Position numbers and translations under genes: made by a program
In this document: positions 46,280 to 59,900 of the stretch, in pieces
How the letters are laid out: each line of letters opens with the position of its first letter
How positions within the stretch are numbered: position 1 is the first letter of the stretch
The notes under the pieces: model-generated
The model's database searches: none
The model's input: the letters and a program-made list of their open reading frames with translations, nothing else
What the model was told of the DNA's origin: nothing
Assembly: GCA_964023205.1 (NCBI GenBank)
Contig: OZ026842.1
Span: 36,967,501-37,031,500 of the forward strand
Source of the DNA: Lutraria lutraria
Lineage: Eukaryota > Mollusca > Bivalvia > Venerida > Mactridae
Length of the DNA stretch: 64,000 nt
Direction: 5' to 3'

Positions 46280-48690
46280 GGCATGAAGTGACGTCATGCG
46301 CTCTATATATTTCAAGTTTTCAAAAGCAACATTCACAGTGAAATGAGTGTTTTAAGAAGAAAAGGGGCTTGTTTCGTCGGTAATAATTATCTTGGGATAA
46401 TATCAGCAATTGTTTATTTTTGGAAATATTTTGTATAGCAAAAAGCTTATGGGGCTTTAATGTAGAGTAAATATTAACTAACTGTTGGTGTAAAATTTAT
46501 ACGCTGTAAAAAAGATTATACACTACAACAAAATATAAATATCAGCAAGAATGAATGCAGCCAATAAATAATATGAGTATTTCATGCAAAATGATATCGC
46601 GTTTCATATTAGATATGAATTTGATGGTTAATTAATATGATCTGGTATACAATTACATATACCTGAAAACAGATGTGCCTTTCCTAAAAAAGGGTAATTT
46701 ACTGTTTCTCTTTAGTATATATAGGGAGTTAAATCAGACAAAGAAGTCACTGAAGAGACATCAATTACTAAAACAGAACACTGATTAATAATACAAGAAA
46801 ATGTAGTTTTTTTTACCAATAATAAAATGAAAAACATTTACCAAAAGTAAAACCATGGTATTTAAGATTTATGTATGAGTAATCTGCCCTTGAAATGACC
46901 TAAATGAGCAAAAAAAAACAATTCAAGGCAGATAACTCAAAAACGATATCAGTGCCCCCATTTTTTTCCGCTTAAAATGTTTCTGTTATCATATGCTACG
47001 ATCATGCAAAGTTTATTAGGATTCTATCGATCAGCTTTCGTTTTGCCTTAACGTCTATGTGAAAAATGTAGTGAACTATAGCAAACGTCTTTAATGATTT
47101 GAAACCGCAGCTGCGAAGGGCGTTATATAACTTGTCTGAGACCATAACCAATCCACCATGGATGCTCCTCCTTAAACAGTTTCAATTCCGTACCCAATTT
47201 TAATATGAATTGTATATGTTAGCTAAGTAGTAACAGACCCAGTCCACAGACTGTAAATTACACCGACCCAGACAATTTGATACAGACAGTATTGAAATTC
47301 TTCGGGACATCCAAAATTTTAGATCATTTTCATCGAAATTGATTTTCATATAATTTTGGTCAAAATAGACAGTTAAAGTCTGATGTACTTCCTGAAAATA
47401 ACATTATAATCTCCGGTTTCCCTTTCAATGAAATCGATACCATCTACTAGGTCCAATTTAATTTAGCAATGTGTAGAAATAAGCAAAATAATTCGAACAA
47501 TGAAATGAAAAAAGATTATAGAATTTTGTTGATTATTGCTCTTGTGTTTAGTAATTTGAGAATAAGCAGATCTATCGAGATTACTAAATGTCAGGAAATT
47601 TTACGGAATTTTCTTGAGAATTTAACAAAATTCAGTTATTGATAGTTTACTTTATCCTTCAAATTCACTATATCTGCGTTATTTTCATTACATCAAAACC
47701 ACTACAACACTGCTATACGAGAAAATGCCATTTACTTACTACATGACGAAGACATTTGGAATATTCAATACATGAGTAGTAAATTATTTATTTTTCATTG
47801 AACATAAACATACTATATGAATGATGGTATACATAAGTAAAAACGCAGCTTATTTCTTTTTTAAATAGTGATATATTCTCCTGCTACGAACTAGTCCACC
47901 TTGATAAAGCCAGCAAAAAATAGTCGAGTTAACGGTTTCCCGACGATCGTAGGTTTTAGTGTCGACCAAAAAGTTCCTGTACCAACTAAATCACCAATAC
48001 GAACTATAAGGGAAAAAATCAACTTGCCATATCACGGAGTCTAGAAAAAGAAGTTATAAAGGAAAGTTTTGCGACTTGACAATCCTATTTTGTTTTGTCA
48101 AGTAACCGTATACATGGCTTTTTAAGCCTAATTTAAAAGGACGGGACTTGTGAATTTTGGTGATACTGTGATTACTGGAATCATAACGTATGTTACACAT
48201 AAATGTTCCACCCAAAGTTGTTGTTTTTTTCACTGTAGTTTCACTGGATTTAATGAGGGGCTTGGGCTTGTGTTAACTAGTAAGAGACCGTGGCCACTTT
48301 ACCACAACAACAGGTCACGGTGACCACTAACCATCCAAAAGCTTGATCAATCATGTACACGCATATTTACATGTGGACGTGTATAAAAACATATGATAAT
48401 TAGCATACACAATTCACGTACTATTCTTAACATGCTCACTAAAAACCAATACCTTGTTTGTACAATAAGACACAAGTCGTCAACATGTGTTTGAAATATT
48501 CCTTTATATGGTTTACAATGGATGGTGAAGAGAAATTATATAAACATGACAATCCTTTAATTAGAGAACATTTATATAATTATAACAAATGTTGTTTCAG
48601 CATGTGTGTAGCAGTTATATTTCTCAGCGGCAGAGTGAAATATAATCGATAAAATAGGCGTCGTTTCCTTTATCAAGTAATCCATGAAAT
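46280..48690. other. No gene or clear repeat seen
   Basis: AT-rich sequence with only short chance frames. Confidence 0.45.
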
Positions 48691-48699
48691 GTTCCACGA

Positions 48700-49330
48700 A
48701 ATAATGTTTTTTAGCTTTACTGGACTTCGACCTATTCCCTATTGTTGTTCATGTGATGCTCCATATTCGCTGCCGTTATCTTGCATTTGGTGTTTTCTGT
48801 TTGCAGTTTTGAAAACTCTTCTGTTGTGTAAAGTATCTTGATTTTTGATAATATGTCATACTCCATTTTTGAAACATCCTTTATCTTACTAATTTCAGTA
48901 TTTCTCTCTGTAAAGGGGTTAAAACATTTGCAATACGGATATCTTGTTCCCGCAATGTGTCCCTCTGTTCAAACACTTATAGCTCATTTTAAAACGGATT
49001 CGTTTTCATCAGTATCATTCTTGGCTGATCACCTATTTTTTCTCCCAATATGGCATACGTTTAGCATACAAAACATTATCTTCAGTTAGCATTGCCTTTT
49101 CCGGAACATTTGATTTGATAGATGACATGAGGTCCTCTTCTATTTCATCATTTCTTTCTTCGATTCCATATAGTCTAACATTCTGCTTTCTCTTTTCCAC
49201 TTCATAGTTCTTGCAAGTGCTCTCAAGTCTTGGGATAATTTCATATTGGTCTTCCAAATGCATTGGCATTGCAGAAACTGGTAGTACACAGTATAAAGAC
49301 ACGTGTGACTGAATATTGTACAATGTGAAA
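48700..49330 (-). pseudogene. LINE ORF1 fragment, second type
   Basis: The minus-strand frame 49323-49033 contains YEVEKRKQNVRLYGIEERND and EEDLMSSIKSNV, the start of the RRM of L1/Tx1/RTE-X-type ORF1 proteins. After a frame change near 49030 it continues with REQDIRIANVLTPLQREILK, the second half of that fold, and a polar tail with several stops. It is a different ORF1 type from the one at 41186-42204, and no ORF2 adjoins it. Confidence 0.65.
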
Positions 49331-49334
49331 GTTG

Positions 49335-50370
49335 AAATTGAAAATAAACATGGAAAAACATTTAAAACTGAAAGATGAAAGTATGGAAACCCTCAATGAC
49401 ATATTGAAGTTATTATTGGACACAGTAATTTAAATTAATTTTGATATTATGATACATTATTTGGGACACTGAAATTAAGGTGCTTAAAGTAACATAAGTT
49501 CAGGTGAGAATTATAGATATTCGTTAATCATCAAATATTATTTCACTTATGCAGAAATGTACATTTAATCATAAGCTATTGATAAAAAAAATTCATTTCA
49601 GTCAGTATGTACTGTCAGTAATTATTGAACAACACCACTTTTTTAGGATGCAAAGCAAAAGTGTCAGGCGGCCATTTTGTGCTCTGATTGGTTCAAATTA
49701 AGTGGTTTGAGAATCCTGGTCACGGTTTTCATCAATTGTAGTAACACATTTGAACCTATGGTACAAATTCGCAAAAGTCAGAATCCTTATTTTACTAATC
49801 CCAGGAGTCAAAACACCATTTCAAGGGTCAAATGAACGCCCCACTGGAGATTAATTTATTATTTTGTTTATAAGTTGATCCTAAGCATACACAACTACAC
49901 AACATTATAGGGTTGTTGGATATTTGTAAAGCTAAATGTCATTATTGTCTTTTGACTCACAAAATATCAAATTTCGGAGCGTGTTCATACTTTCGTGATT
50001 CAAACTTGTAACGCAAGAATATGTGATTACTAGAAAGATATAGTACACGTGTACCATGTTAAATTTATATGATTCTGTGTTTTCCATTTGGTGTTCGGTG
50101 ATATGACTTGACTTTTTTATAACCAATGCGACGTGACCTTACAAAAACTTCTCCCCGTACCACAGTTACGAATGATTATTGAGCCACAGACATATGAAAA
50201 GATGCAACTGATACTTTAATGCAGTTATATTTACAATTCAAATGTATTCTTTGATGATTTTGTTAGACACCATATATATATTAACTCCTACTCGCAATAT
50301 GGCATTTAAATGTTCATGTAAAAATACCTACTGTCTGTATTGATTATTAACATCAAGGCATAATACAAGG
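49335..50370. other. No gene seen; lone YY1-like motif
   Basis: 49668-49679 reads GGCGGCCATTTT, close to the motif kept in the inverted pair at 50621 and 56767. Nothing else supported. Confidence 0.35.
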
Positions 50371-50372
50371 AG

Positions 50373-50690
50373 GCAATACGCCTCGTACACATGTGTAGGG
50401 TAACAAAGTTTGGTCATGTGGTTTCCGTTCACCATCTTTTCAACAATAGTTACTCGTTTTCAAGAATCATCCACAACATTACAGACTTTCAAACCTGTTT
50501 ATCGTTCGCGTTTGATAAAACAATGTGCATCATGTTCCCATAGAAAGAAAAACAAATTGTTTCAATCGTTTGATTCCCAAGGTCAGCCATGGGTGAAAGA
50601 AGCTCACGAACAACAACAACAAAATGGCGGCCTGCTTATTATGAGGCACATTTCTTTTGACCAACACCGAGGAGTTCCGATTGAGCGATG
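50373..50690 (+). repeat. Inverted dispersed repeat with YY1-like motif, copy 1
   Basis: Matches the reverse complement of 56715-56985. Shared landmarks are CGTACA..TGTGTAGGGT, CAGACTTTCAAAC, GTTTATCGTT and AAATGGCGGCCTGC. An open frame of 93 codons (50410-50691) is broken in the other copy, so it is probably not a gene. The motif AAAATGGCGGC at 50621-50631 is the classical YY1 binding sequence. Confidence 0.7.
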
Positions 50691-50694
50691 ATGG

Positions 50695-50969
50695 CTAGTA
50701 GGTAGTCCTATCGATATCTGTGAATGAGATTGTACAAACAATTAATGATTAAGTTAACACTGTATGTGAGCCGATATGAAATGTATCCAGTTACAATCAT
50801 GCAATCTTACTTTTAGGTAGATGAGTATGCATTTCATCAAAAATTGAAAAGGACAGCTTTTCGGGCGAACTCTGATATTGGCTCATGTACAGTAAAAAGG
50901 TCAACCTTGGGAAAGACATAATATTAGCTTTTTGACAAGTGACCTTTATTCATATGTCATTTTGCTCAT

Positions 50970-51001
<32 letters not shown>

Positions 51002-53530
51002 GTGATCAAACTTGAAAGAATTGCCTTTGTTTACTGGGTGGTCTTTATTGGGAGGTGCTTGCTAACACAGGTTTGCCTGTACATGACACAAGGTGTATCA
51101 ATAAGATTGCTTACTCAATACGTACTTCAGAAACCCATAGGACCAGTAAAAACGGCTTTATGATGTACAACTCTTATCCATCTGTAATCAATAATTTCTT
51201 CCTAGGTGTTTAATGAACCATGATTGTGACAGACGATTGTGAAGACAAAACAACAACAGACAACTGAAGATATTGGCAAAATGAATAACATTTATTGATG
51301 TTTGAAGGACGCAGAATGCTATATATATCAGTTTCGACATAAATTGCAATGTCAATAAAAAATTTAATTAGTTTTAAGTGAGAAACAATGAAAATGTCTC
51401 AAAATATCGACACGTCAGCAGAACAATTCCAACGCTGCGATTAATGGTATACAAATGTTCAGTTCGATACACGAGGAAGCAACGATGAATTTTCATAAAC
51501 ATATACCCGCAACCAACAAAGGCTATGCAATTTTGTAACACCTTTGTCACAAGGCAAGGTTATTTAGACATTAAAGTTTATACTGCTGTATCTGACAGCC
51601 TTATTATTGGTAGAGCATTCATACCCAAGCACCAACACATTTTGATAATGGATATTAGAAGAAATCAAATAGAAATGAAAGGTGAAATAAAAATCAACAT
51701 TTCCAATGTCTAAACGGGCATAGATTTCCTCTTTTTAAAATACAGTACATTGTTGCTTATAGTATCTGTGAAAGTGAGTGGAGCATGTTTGAATTCAGCA
51801 AAGTTTAACGTTGTTTGAATCTTTAAACAGTGGAATAAAACTCATTCAGTAACAATCATGATTGTTAAATCAAAGAAACAATTTTTATTAAAATCTATAT
51901 TTATTAAAAACACTGAAACTTTGTAAAACCAATGTGATTTCAAACTTTTTGAAAGTATATTGCATTTCTTGTCCGATATAGCTTTAATGCTAAACTGTAC
52001 CGTTTGTTCACTGTCACCTATTCTGTTATCAAACTTTGCCGTCTGTTAAGCTTTTTCTGTACGCAGACAATATCAGCAAACGAACGAAATTCGAAATTGC
52101 AAGAATTATGTACCAATAATATTGAGAAAATGGAAGCAATATGCGTATAACAATAGTAAAAAGTGCATTTAGAAACCTGATGATTCAAACACGTGTTTTC
52201 GTAGACATATGAAATGTTCTCTAGTGAATTATAGAGTTACCAAATTCCAAGGTCATTACAGATATTGTTTTAAAAGTACGCAAATCCTTGTAATAGTGAG
52301 CCGGTCAGTTAGTTAGTGAGATAGTCAGTCGGTCTTTCAGTACATTTCTTGGCCTATATGCTAGTGGGCATGGCAAGGAGAGTAAGTATAAGTACAGAAC
52401 TGTCAAAAACAAATATTCATAATGACGACTATACGAAAAATAAATGATAGATTATGCAAACAAGTTCACAATGCCTGCATCAGAAAACAGAAACACAGAC
52501 ATGATACTAATGGCATGTCTGTATCGGTTTCTTTTGAACAGAATTTATTGTAAATTGTCAGCCTATGGAGTTATTAACGTAACTGCTCATGTCTGGATAT
52601 ACAATGTTTAAGATAAGTTCACATCAAAGTGCACAAGACATGAAATAAATTATAAGTTAATAGTATTAAATAATAAAGAAAAAATATTTTCACAATAAAT
52701 GATTTTTATTTACGAAGAACTCTTCGAAGGATATTCTCTACAGTCATGACCCAATTTCTTCATTATAGTTTCCTATTATCAGCATGATTGTAATTCATGA
52801 CACTAAGAGTTTGACTAGAAATAATGTTCATATGAAGCATTAGTTAAAAGAAGAACAAAACATACATGAATGCGTGACAACACAAACCCATAATTTAGAG
52901 CGTGCAAACAGTCTTTCTTATGTTTGTACAAGAGATATTAATTATTTATGTATATATATTATGAATAATGTAATCAATGAAGCTGAGATGCATCTGTCAA
53001 TATTGTGCCTTACCGGGGTAGCAAGTCAAACCGGCCTCAAGTTAAACCGTCATCTAACCAAACCGGCCACAAAAAAGTTAAAGCGACCACACTTCGACTT
53101 CGATTTCTGTTAAAGCGGACACAAACCGGTCACATATTTTTAAATATACTTTAAGCATGTTCATTTGTAATTATTTTTAGATTTCATTATATTTATTCGT
53201 CGGGGGGGGGGGGGGGGGGGCGGGCGGCGGACCGACCCAAAGGCATTAGACATTTCTATTTTTTAATGTCTAAATCGCCATCTAGAGCCTACTTGGTCTA
53301 TCAAATGCGACATTGATGTAAAACCCGACCAAAGTCTATTTCCGAGGGCCCGGGGTCATTAAGCTTATCAAATAAATTCAATATTTTAAAAAATCGTTAA
53401 GAAATTGTCAGGATTAAATATTTGTTTTAGAATAGATACGATTTGCTACAGATACGAAGTATGTATCAAAACACAGACTAATAAATTTTGATGAAATTTG
53501 CCTTTGGGAACTAAATGTATCAGTAAACTG
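50695..53530. other. No gene seen; AATC microsatellite and poly-G
   Basis: Contains (AATC)n at about 50969-51001 and 19 G at 53202-53220. 52995-53125 has a loose repeat of AAACCGG and AAAGCGRAC words. A 62-codon frame at 51525-51713 is not recognised. Confidence 0.4.
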
Positions 53531-55200
53531 TAGAGTTCATTTCTGAATAAACGGATAACCGAATTTCTTGAAGACAACGGCAAGCTTGCGGATGAACAAA
53601 ATAGATTCAGGGCAAACAGATCATGTGAAGATCACGTGTTCATTGAACAGTTTCATTAGAAACAACAAGGCTAAGGAGGTAAGCAAGGTTGTAACTTATC
53701 GCCAACTTTGTTCGAAGTGTTTGCCAATGAATTAGTGCAAGATATAAATGAGCTTGACATTGGAGTATCGATGGGTAAAGCTTCGGGATAAATAAAACGT
53801 TCTTTTCGGCAACATAGTGCAAACTTTCATACAAGTACCAAACTTGGTATGATGATGCATACATGTGTCGGGGTTGATTTAAGACCGTGTGGCAACGTGT
53901 ACCTCATGGTCAGGAACGCTGTGGTCACGTTCGGATTCGAACCCACTGTCTCCAGGCTCTATATATATGTCCAGCTAAAATATCCATATTGATGTACGCA
54001 GATGATATTGTGCTAATTTCGGACTCGGTAGACAACCTTCAAACGTTGTTAAACGTGTTACACGGGCGGTGTAAAAATGGAGGGTATTAATTAATGCACA
54101 AAAATCAAAATGTATACATTTTCGGAAAGGGCGTTCTCAATGTACAGAATTCCTGTTCAAAATTGGGGAACACGCGTTAACTGTTACAGTTAAACAATAT
54201 AACTATCTTGGTGTAATCTTTAATGAAAGAAATTACTTCTCGAACCACTGTAAAGCCTTGTCCAAAGCTTCAGCACGTGCCCTTGGGGCATTATCAGCAA
54301 AATACACACCCTTAAAGACTTTTGATACAGCTCTAACGTAAAACTTTATAATTCGTGTGTTGTTCCTGTTTTAGACTACTGTTCGTAGGTGTGAGGGTTC
54401 AAATAGTATCAATCATTAGATAATATCCAACACAAAGCCCTTCGTTATTATTTCGGAGTGCATCGTTTTACGCCCGTCCTTGCATTGTACGGAGAATCTG
54501 GTTGGATTCCTGGCATCTGTCGCAGATAGTGCAACATTCTACGCTATTGGAACCGTATGATACGCATGGTTGACAAAACGTATCTTTGACTTTGATTATT
54601 CTGTAAACAACAGTTTGTGTAGTGAAGCTAAGAAAATTATGAAAACACTAGGTTTGGAGGAACATTATGATAATAAAACAATGATCGATCCCTCAAATGC
54701 AAATACACCAGTAAGAGATCATTACGCTCAAAAATGGGCACATGACATTATGGTTGTTCCAAAGCTCAGAACGTATAGAGTATTTAAAACAGTTTTAGGA
54801 TGTGAAGACTATGTTTAAATGGATTTAACCAAAAATGAGCGTTCATTGTTATGTCAGTTTAGATCGGGAATTTTACCACTGAGGATTGAGACAGGACGAT
54901 ATGTTGGTGAACCTCCTGAGAACAGACTTTGCTTATTCTGTGATACTGGTGCTATTGAAAATGAAAAACATCTATCTATCTATCTAAATACAGTTATTAT
55001 ATTATTCCCTAGATATTTCGGAGATTTATTGATTTATAGCGTCATTGTAGAACGTTATTTAACTTCACTTTATCTTCTGGATTCATGTTCAATATATCTT
55101 ATAGGCCCTATTTCGATTATGTATATTAATGAAACTATGACTATCACAATTTATACTTTATTTTCTTTATTTTAAGGCACAAAAAGACATTAGTTTGAAT
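53530..55200 (+). mobile_element. Decayed LINE with RT palm and C-terminus
   Basis: A non-LTR retrotransposon fragment on the plus strand, from RT block 2 to past the C-terminal zinc-finger-like region, with many frame changes. Its conserved strings are closer to one another in order and spacing than chance frames would allow. No 3' poly-A or target duplication identified. It lies between the inverted pair at 50373 and 56715. Confidence 0.8.
53535..55010 (+). pseudogene. LINE reverse transcriptase pseudogene (YADD retained)
   Basis: Reading across frames: LNKRITEFLEDNGKLADEQN with FRANRSCEDHVF (53545-53650), GCNLSPTLFEVFANELVQDI (53689-53750), ISILMYADDIVLISDS with the catalytic YADD (53982-54030), INAQKSKCIHFRKG and YNYLGVIFNE (54090-54230), then VVPVLDYC and HKALRYYFGVHRFTP (54355-54480). 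The C-terminus has VVPKLRTYRVFK, a TAA at 54816, ERSLLCQFRSGILPLRIETG and CLFCDTGAIENEKHL. Frameshifts lie near 53660, 53780, 54090, 54345 and 54565. The palm is recognisable, but the protein cannot be made. Confidence 0.85.
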
Positions 55201-56650
55201 TAAGACAACAGTACATACCTCTTTAATATCATCCTTGCAAATGTAAATCTTATTTACTGGATAAAGCCGAGTTTTCCCGAAATGTCCCTAGTGTATTATT
55301 TAATGGAGCGATATTATTACACTCATCCTACTGATATATTAAATTTCGTCAAAGCAGTATTGGAAGTATTGAAAGTAAACAAACAAGATTTAAATTCCAT
55401 ATTAGAGAACATATAGAGCCTATTATAACAGACATAAAACATTAGGGTGTGTTTGATAGCATAAACAAGATAAATAGATACAAAAGTACATTGTATATCA
55501 TCCAGACAATGAATGATACATCGAATGACAAAAAATGTTTAGAATACATCACATGTTTTGTCAAATAAAGCCAACATAATCAGATTGGATTTTGAAACAT
55601 GATTCCTTATATAACAAGACATTATATGAAGCTTATATATTTGGGTTTACGTCGGTAAGCCATATTTTGCAATGCTAAGTTTGTGTCCGAAAAATGCCAT
55701 GCTTCAAGATCATATCTCAAAGCATAGACAGTTCGGTATAGGGCTTGTGTCAAACATACGTTCAGCAGTATATCAAGGCCCAAAACTAAATTTTGTTTTA
55801 TTAGAAACAGGGTAGGTAAGTCGGGGCAGTTTATGGCCCTCTGAATGTGGAGTTCATCGGGCCTTATAAAAAAGTCTAGGGTCCCGCAAACAATTATCCA
55901 AGGCCTAAGTAATAATGGTGTATGTACATATTACTGATATAAAATGTCCATTGACATGTAACTTCGTTTCAGTGCTCCTTTTATTTCAACGAGTAATTGT
56001 TAAAAATCCAGCCCCACACCCTTTGAAATGCGTACAGACTACTGTTTGAACAAACCAAAATAGAATACGACATCACAGTAAACACAAGCATTCAAATTGG
56101 TACACTTTTAGCAAAACACTGTAAACTGTGAACGCACATTAATGTTTTTGAAAGAAAACATATCAATGTTTACATAGCATTTAAATGAAATTGAACTTAC
56201 ATAAATACTAGGGAGTAGCTGTTTAGACTTAATTATATGCTGGTCTGTCACATTTTGTAGTTATACTAATTGTTTGTGTCTGCGAAATGCCATACCTCAA
56301 AATAGACAGTTTGGCACAGGGCTTGGTTAAAAATGTATTTCAAATGGTGTTTACAGTTATGGTATTATAAAACAAAGATAACAATCCCTAAAATCGTTTA
56401 CTAGAAACTTGGTAACAAGGTGTTTACTGTCCTAGAATCTATATTCTTACCAAAACGGGAATAATTACCACCAAGTTGGTGACATTTATGTTAGTATACA
56501 TCAACATTTATTCTCGGCTCCTAATGTTGTAATAAAACCAAACATACATATTTTTATATCGTATTTGTTAGTACGGGACATATTGTATTAAACGTCTCTG
56601 GTATTGTGTTTTACGTCGTTCAGTAACAGTATATTGTATGTACTGAAGAC
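55200..56650. other. No gene or clear repeat seen
   Basis: AT-rich sequence without a supported feature. Confidence 0.4.
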
Positions 56651-56663
56651 AGTTCATCCGAAC

Positions 56664-56716
56664 GATGTCACATTCTGGTTAAATGTCACATTTCGATGCA
56701 ATGTCACATTTCAGCA
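56664..56716 (+). repeat. Three ATGTCACATT words
   Basis: GATGTCACATTCTGG, AATGTCACATTTCGATGC and AATGTCACATTTCAGCAC follow one another at 16-20 bp spacing, just outside the inverted repeat copy at 56715-56985. A short minisatellite. Confidence 0.7.
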
Positions 56717-56985
56717 CAATCTCCTCGGCGTTTGTCTAACGAGAGTGCCTCGGACATAATAGGCAGGCCGCCATTTTTGTTGCAGTTCTTCCCGGGCTAC
56801 TTTTCACCTTGTTACAACAACTTGTTTGTCATTCCATGGGAATATGATACCCATTTTATCAATCGCAAACGATAAACACGTTTGAAAGTCTGAAATTCTA
56901 CGAAAACGAGTACCTAGTATTGAAAAAGTAGTTACCGGATACCAAATAACTTAAATTCGTAACCCTACACTTATGTACGAAGCGT
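56715..56985 (-). repeat. Inverted dispersed repeat with YY1-like motif, copy 2
   Basis: Reverse-complement partner of 50373-50690. The motif GCCGCCATTTT at 56767-56777 is retained, with CAGGCCGCC next to it. The surrounding sequence has diverged and the frame seen in copy 1 is not kept. Confidence 0.7.
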
Positions 56986-56989
56986 ATTT

Positions 56990-59900
56990 ATCACTTACGA
57001 AATACCCGAGTAGTAACGATTCCAGCACAAATTGCCTTCCGGTACACTAAGTGCTTTCCGGTCGTCCTCCTAAAGAAACAGTCAGCAACGAATCCCTTTT
57101 TAAGCAAAAAAAATGTACATTTTAATATGTTTACATCACTGGCGGCACAGTTGAAATGCATTAAAATAAAACTTTAAGAGTCAAAATCAACTGGTCTATA
57201 TTCAAACCGAGTCGATTCCAAAAAACACGAAGAATTGTATTGGAAACATAATAAAAACAGATATTATTTATCACTTTGATATTTAACAGTTACTGATTTT
57301 GTATCAAGCTATTGTAGCGAATGAAAAATACTTATATAAAAACTAGATTAAATGTATTTCTATAGAAACAGTTCATTTTAATTTGTGTCTTACATCATAG
57401 CTGTAAGATATCGAGCGAGTTTCAAGGTCTTTTGTCTTCCGATTAAGTGAGGTTTCATTGATCGAAAACTTAAAGTTGCAGAAGGATTGTCTTTCTTACT
57501 ACAGACATTTTATTCACAATTATTTTCACTAAAACGTTATCTTAGGAATTGTGACGGATGGTGGGTGGGGGACTTACATGCCAACGACCACATAATGATC
57601 ACAATCTCAGTAGGGATATATAGATATTCATAATATATGAGTACTTGGATTCTGGCTTAGATCAAGTCTAATTCCGAGGTTGGCTAAACTCTCCGGTAGC
57701 GGAGACCTCCGCCCCCTGGTAGCGAGTGGCAACTCTTCACTTGAAGTATTGCAAGTATACTATAATAAAAGACGGTTCGATTATTGCTGCGAGACCTCGT
57801 CGGCGTGAAATATAAATTGCTCCAAAAAAATCATCAATAAATTGAAAATTTAATATTTTATTCTTAAAAGAACACTTTGTGTAAAAGAAGCTTGTAGTCT
57901 GTCGACGATGGTATAGAAGAACAAACGGGCGTCGATACTTCTGTTCTTACGGAAACCTCGATCGCAACTGCCAATATTGATTAGAGCGTTTGGCACAACA
58001 CTGCACATGGGCACTAGCCACAAAGGACCCGCTGCCCAAAATGACTCGGTCGGGACGACGACAATAATAAAATTCGTAAGTCTTAAATGTTGTTCGGGGC
58101 GCATTCGCGGTACAATGAATACAAAACACAAAATGACAGATCGCCGCGAAGTCAGATATTATCGAAAATAACAATTCACTTGCGATGGTCTGGCGTTGAA
58201 TTACTGTAACGGCAACAGATCAGTAAAACAACAATTAAAATAACATGTACTCTGGCTCTAAACAAAAACAATGTAAACAGATATGGCATTCTGTATTACA
58301 CATATAATATGATATGAAGTAATTACAAAGTATCAGGTGATGTCTCGAAGCTTATCACAAGGCATAAACATTAGCAGTATTACCAAATTGATATGTGAAA
58401 CATAAACAGTCTCAGACGTTACAATTATCTAAGAAAAAAAACCCTGTTTTTGAAAGTGCTGAATATACACAGAGTCATGCATTATAATGAGAGAAACATT
58501 TTCATTTCTGAAAAGCCCACAAGAATACAAATATACAAAACAATGACATTTATAGACATAATTGTACAATCAAAGGAAGAATCATACTAATTAATAATAA
58601 ATAATAAGGAAAGTAGAATAGACAAGAGTAATTCATATATGAAAATATATGAACGTTATCACGTTATACAATATTCAAGATAAGAATACAGCAAGAATAA
58701 TATAGATCCTTCATTTTGTAAAGAAGAAATATATTTTAAAAAAGACAATTGGCGCAGATACAGTACAAAATTAATGCCATATAACTGTATAGTTTTCGGA
58801 CATTGGCAAAGTCGAGCATGATGGAGACACTTTGTTGCTGGAAATAATTAATTATATTGGTTTGGTTATATTTACTTTTTTCTCACCTAATATGTCAGGA
58901 AATCATCAAATTGTGAAAATAACTGTGAAAATGCTCAAGTAAGCAAAATGATTAATGATATGATTCTGAATAACAGTAATGAAATAAGAAATGTATCTAT
59001 ATATCATCAGGCAGATGGTGCTCATATCTGTCATATTTGTTTTTGTTTATCATAATATACAAGCGCACTAGATCTGGTACTCAATTCCATCTCCTCAATT
59101 CATATGTTTTAAGCTTTGTTTGTTTATCTATTTAAGTTGAAGTGATCAGATTCGACATTTATATGAAGTGTACATCTGTTCTGCTGTGCGCTGTTGTTGG
59201 TTCCAGTGGAATTTCTGAAACAAAAAGATTCCTCAATTTATTTTCTTAACTATATTTATCTGTGTTTAACCAGAGTCATTCAATCAATAACCCTTTAGAG
59301 GTAAAGACTTCACAATAACAATAATTGACCAATCAATTCTTTTATGACTCATTGCAAAATATTGTAAGGTTGAACGTTTAGATTTAATCAATTATGTTCG
59401 AATGTCAAATTTATAAAAATCAGGTACCTCTAACGTTTGTTCAAAGACATTAAAAGTTTGTATTCGGGTCCGTTATCCGGAATTTGTTCGGTTAAAACAA
59501 TTTACACATCATAACTAGTTAACATCTGACAAAATGAATCGTTTTATTATAAAGAACCAGTAAATAAACGTACACTTAAGTTGCGATTCAGAACAACTAT
59601 TTTTAGACACAATGATGTCGTCCGGAATGAAATAATCTAGATGTATTATGCACAAACAGTTCCGTTAAAATGGCAACACGTTACATCGAGCATTTTCTAA
59701 TATTCAAGATAAAAAAAACAACTAAGGTACGTAAATCAGAAAGCACAGATAAAAAAATTATGGTTTCGTCGGTACCTCACATCTAAATAAAGAACTGAAC
59801 ATTATGGATGTTTATAACTTCCATTAAATTTGTTTGTTTTATGCCCGTTTTAGCAGATCTAATTCCATTCTAAAACAACATCATTTTATGATGACAAGCT

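Noticed and set aside
46078..46291. Frames sharing an HNIHMFSMRTASRDTSLAPS string at 43573 and 46097
   Set aside because: Both are translations of the identical 67-bp terminal inverted repeats of the CACTG-ended element, not a conserved protein.
50410..50691. 93-codon frame in the YY1-motif repeat
   Set aside because: The inverted copy at 56715-56985 does not keep the frame, and no domain is recognised.
57650..57680. CTGGCTTAGATCAAGT, resembling the 5' region of U2 snRNA
   Set aside because: About 15 of 18 bases agree, but the following bases do not match U2 and no Sm site or stem follows.
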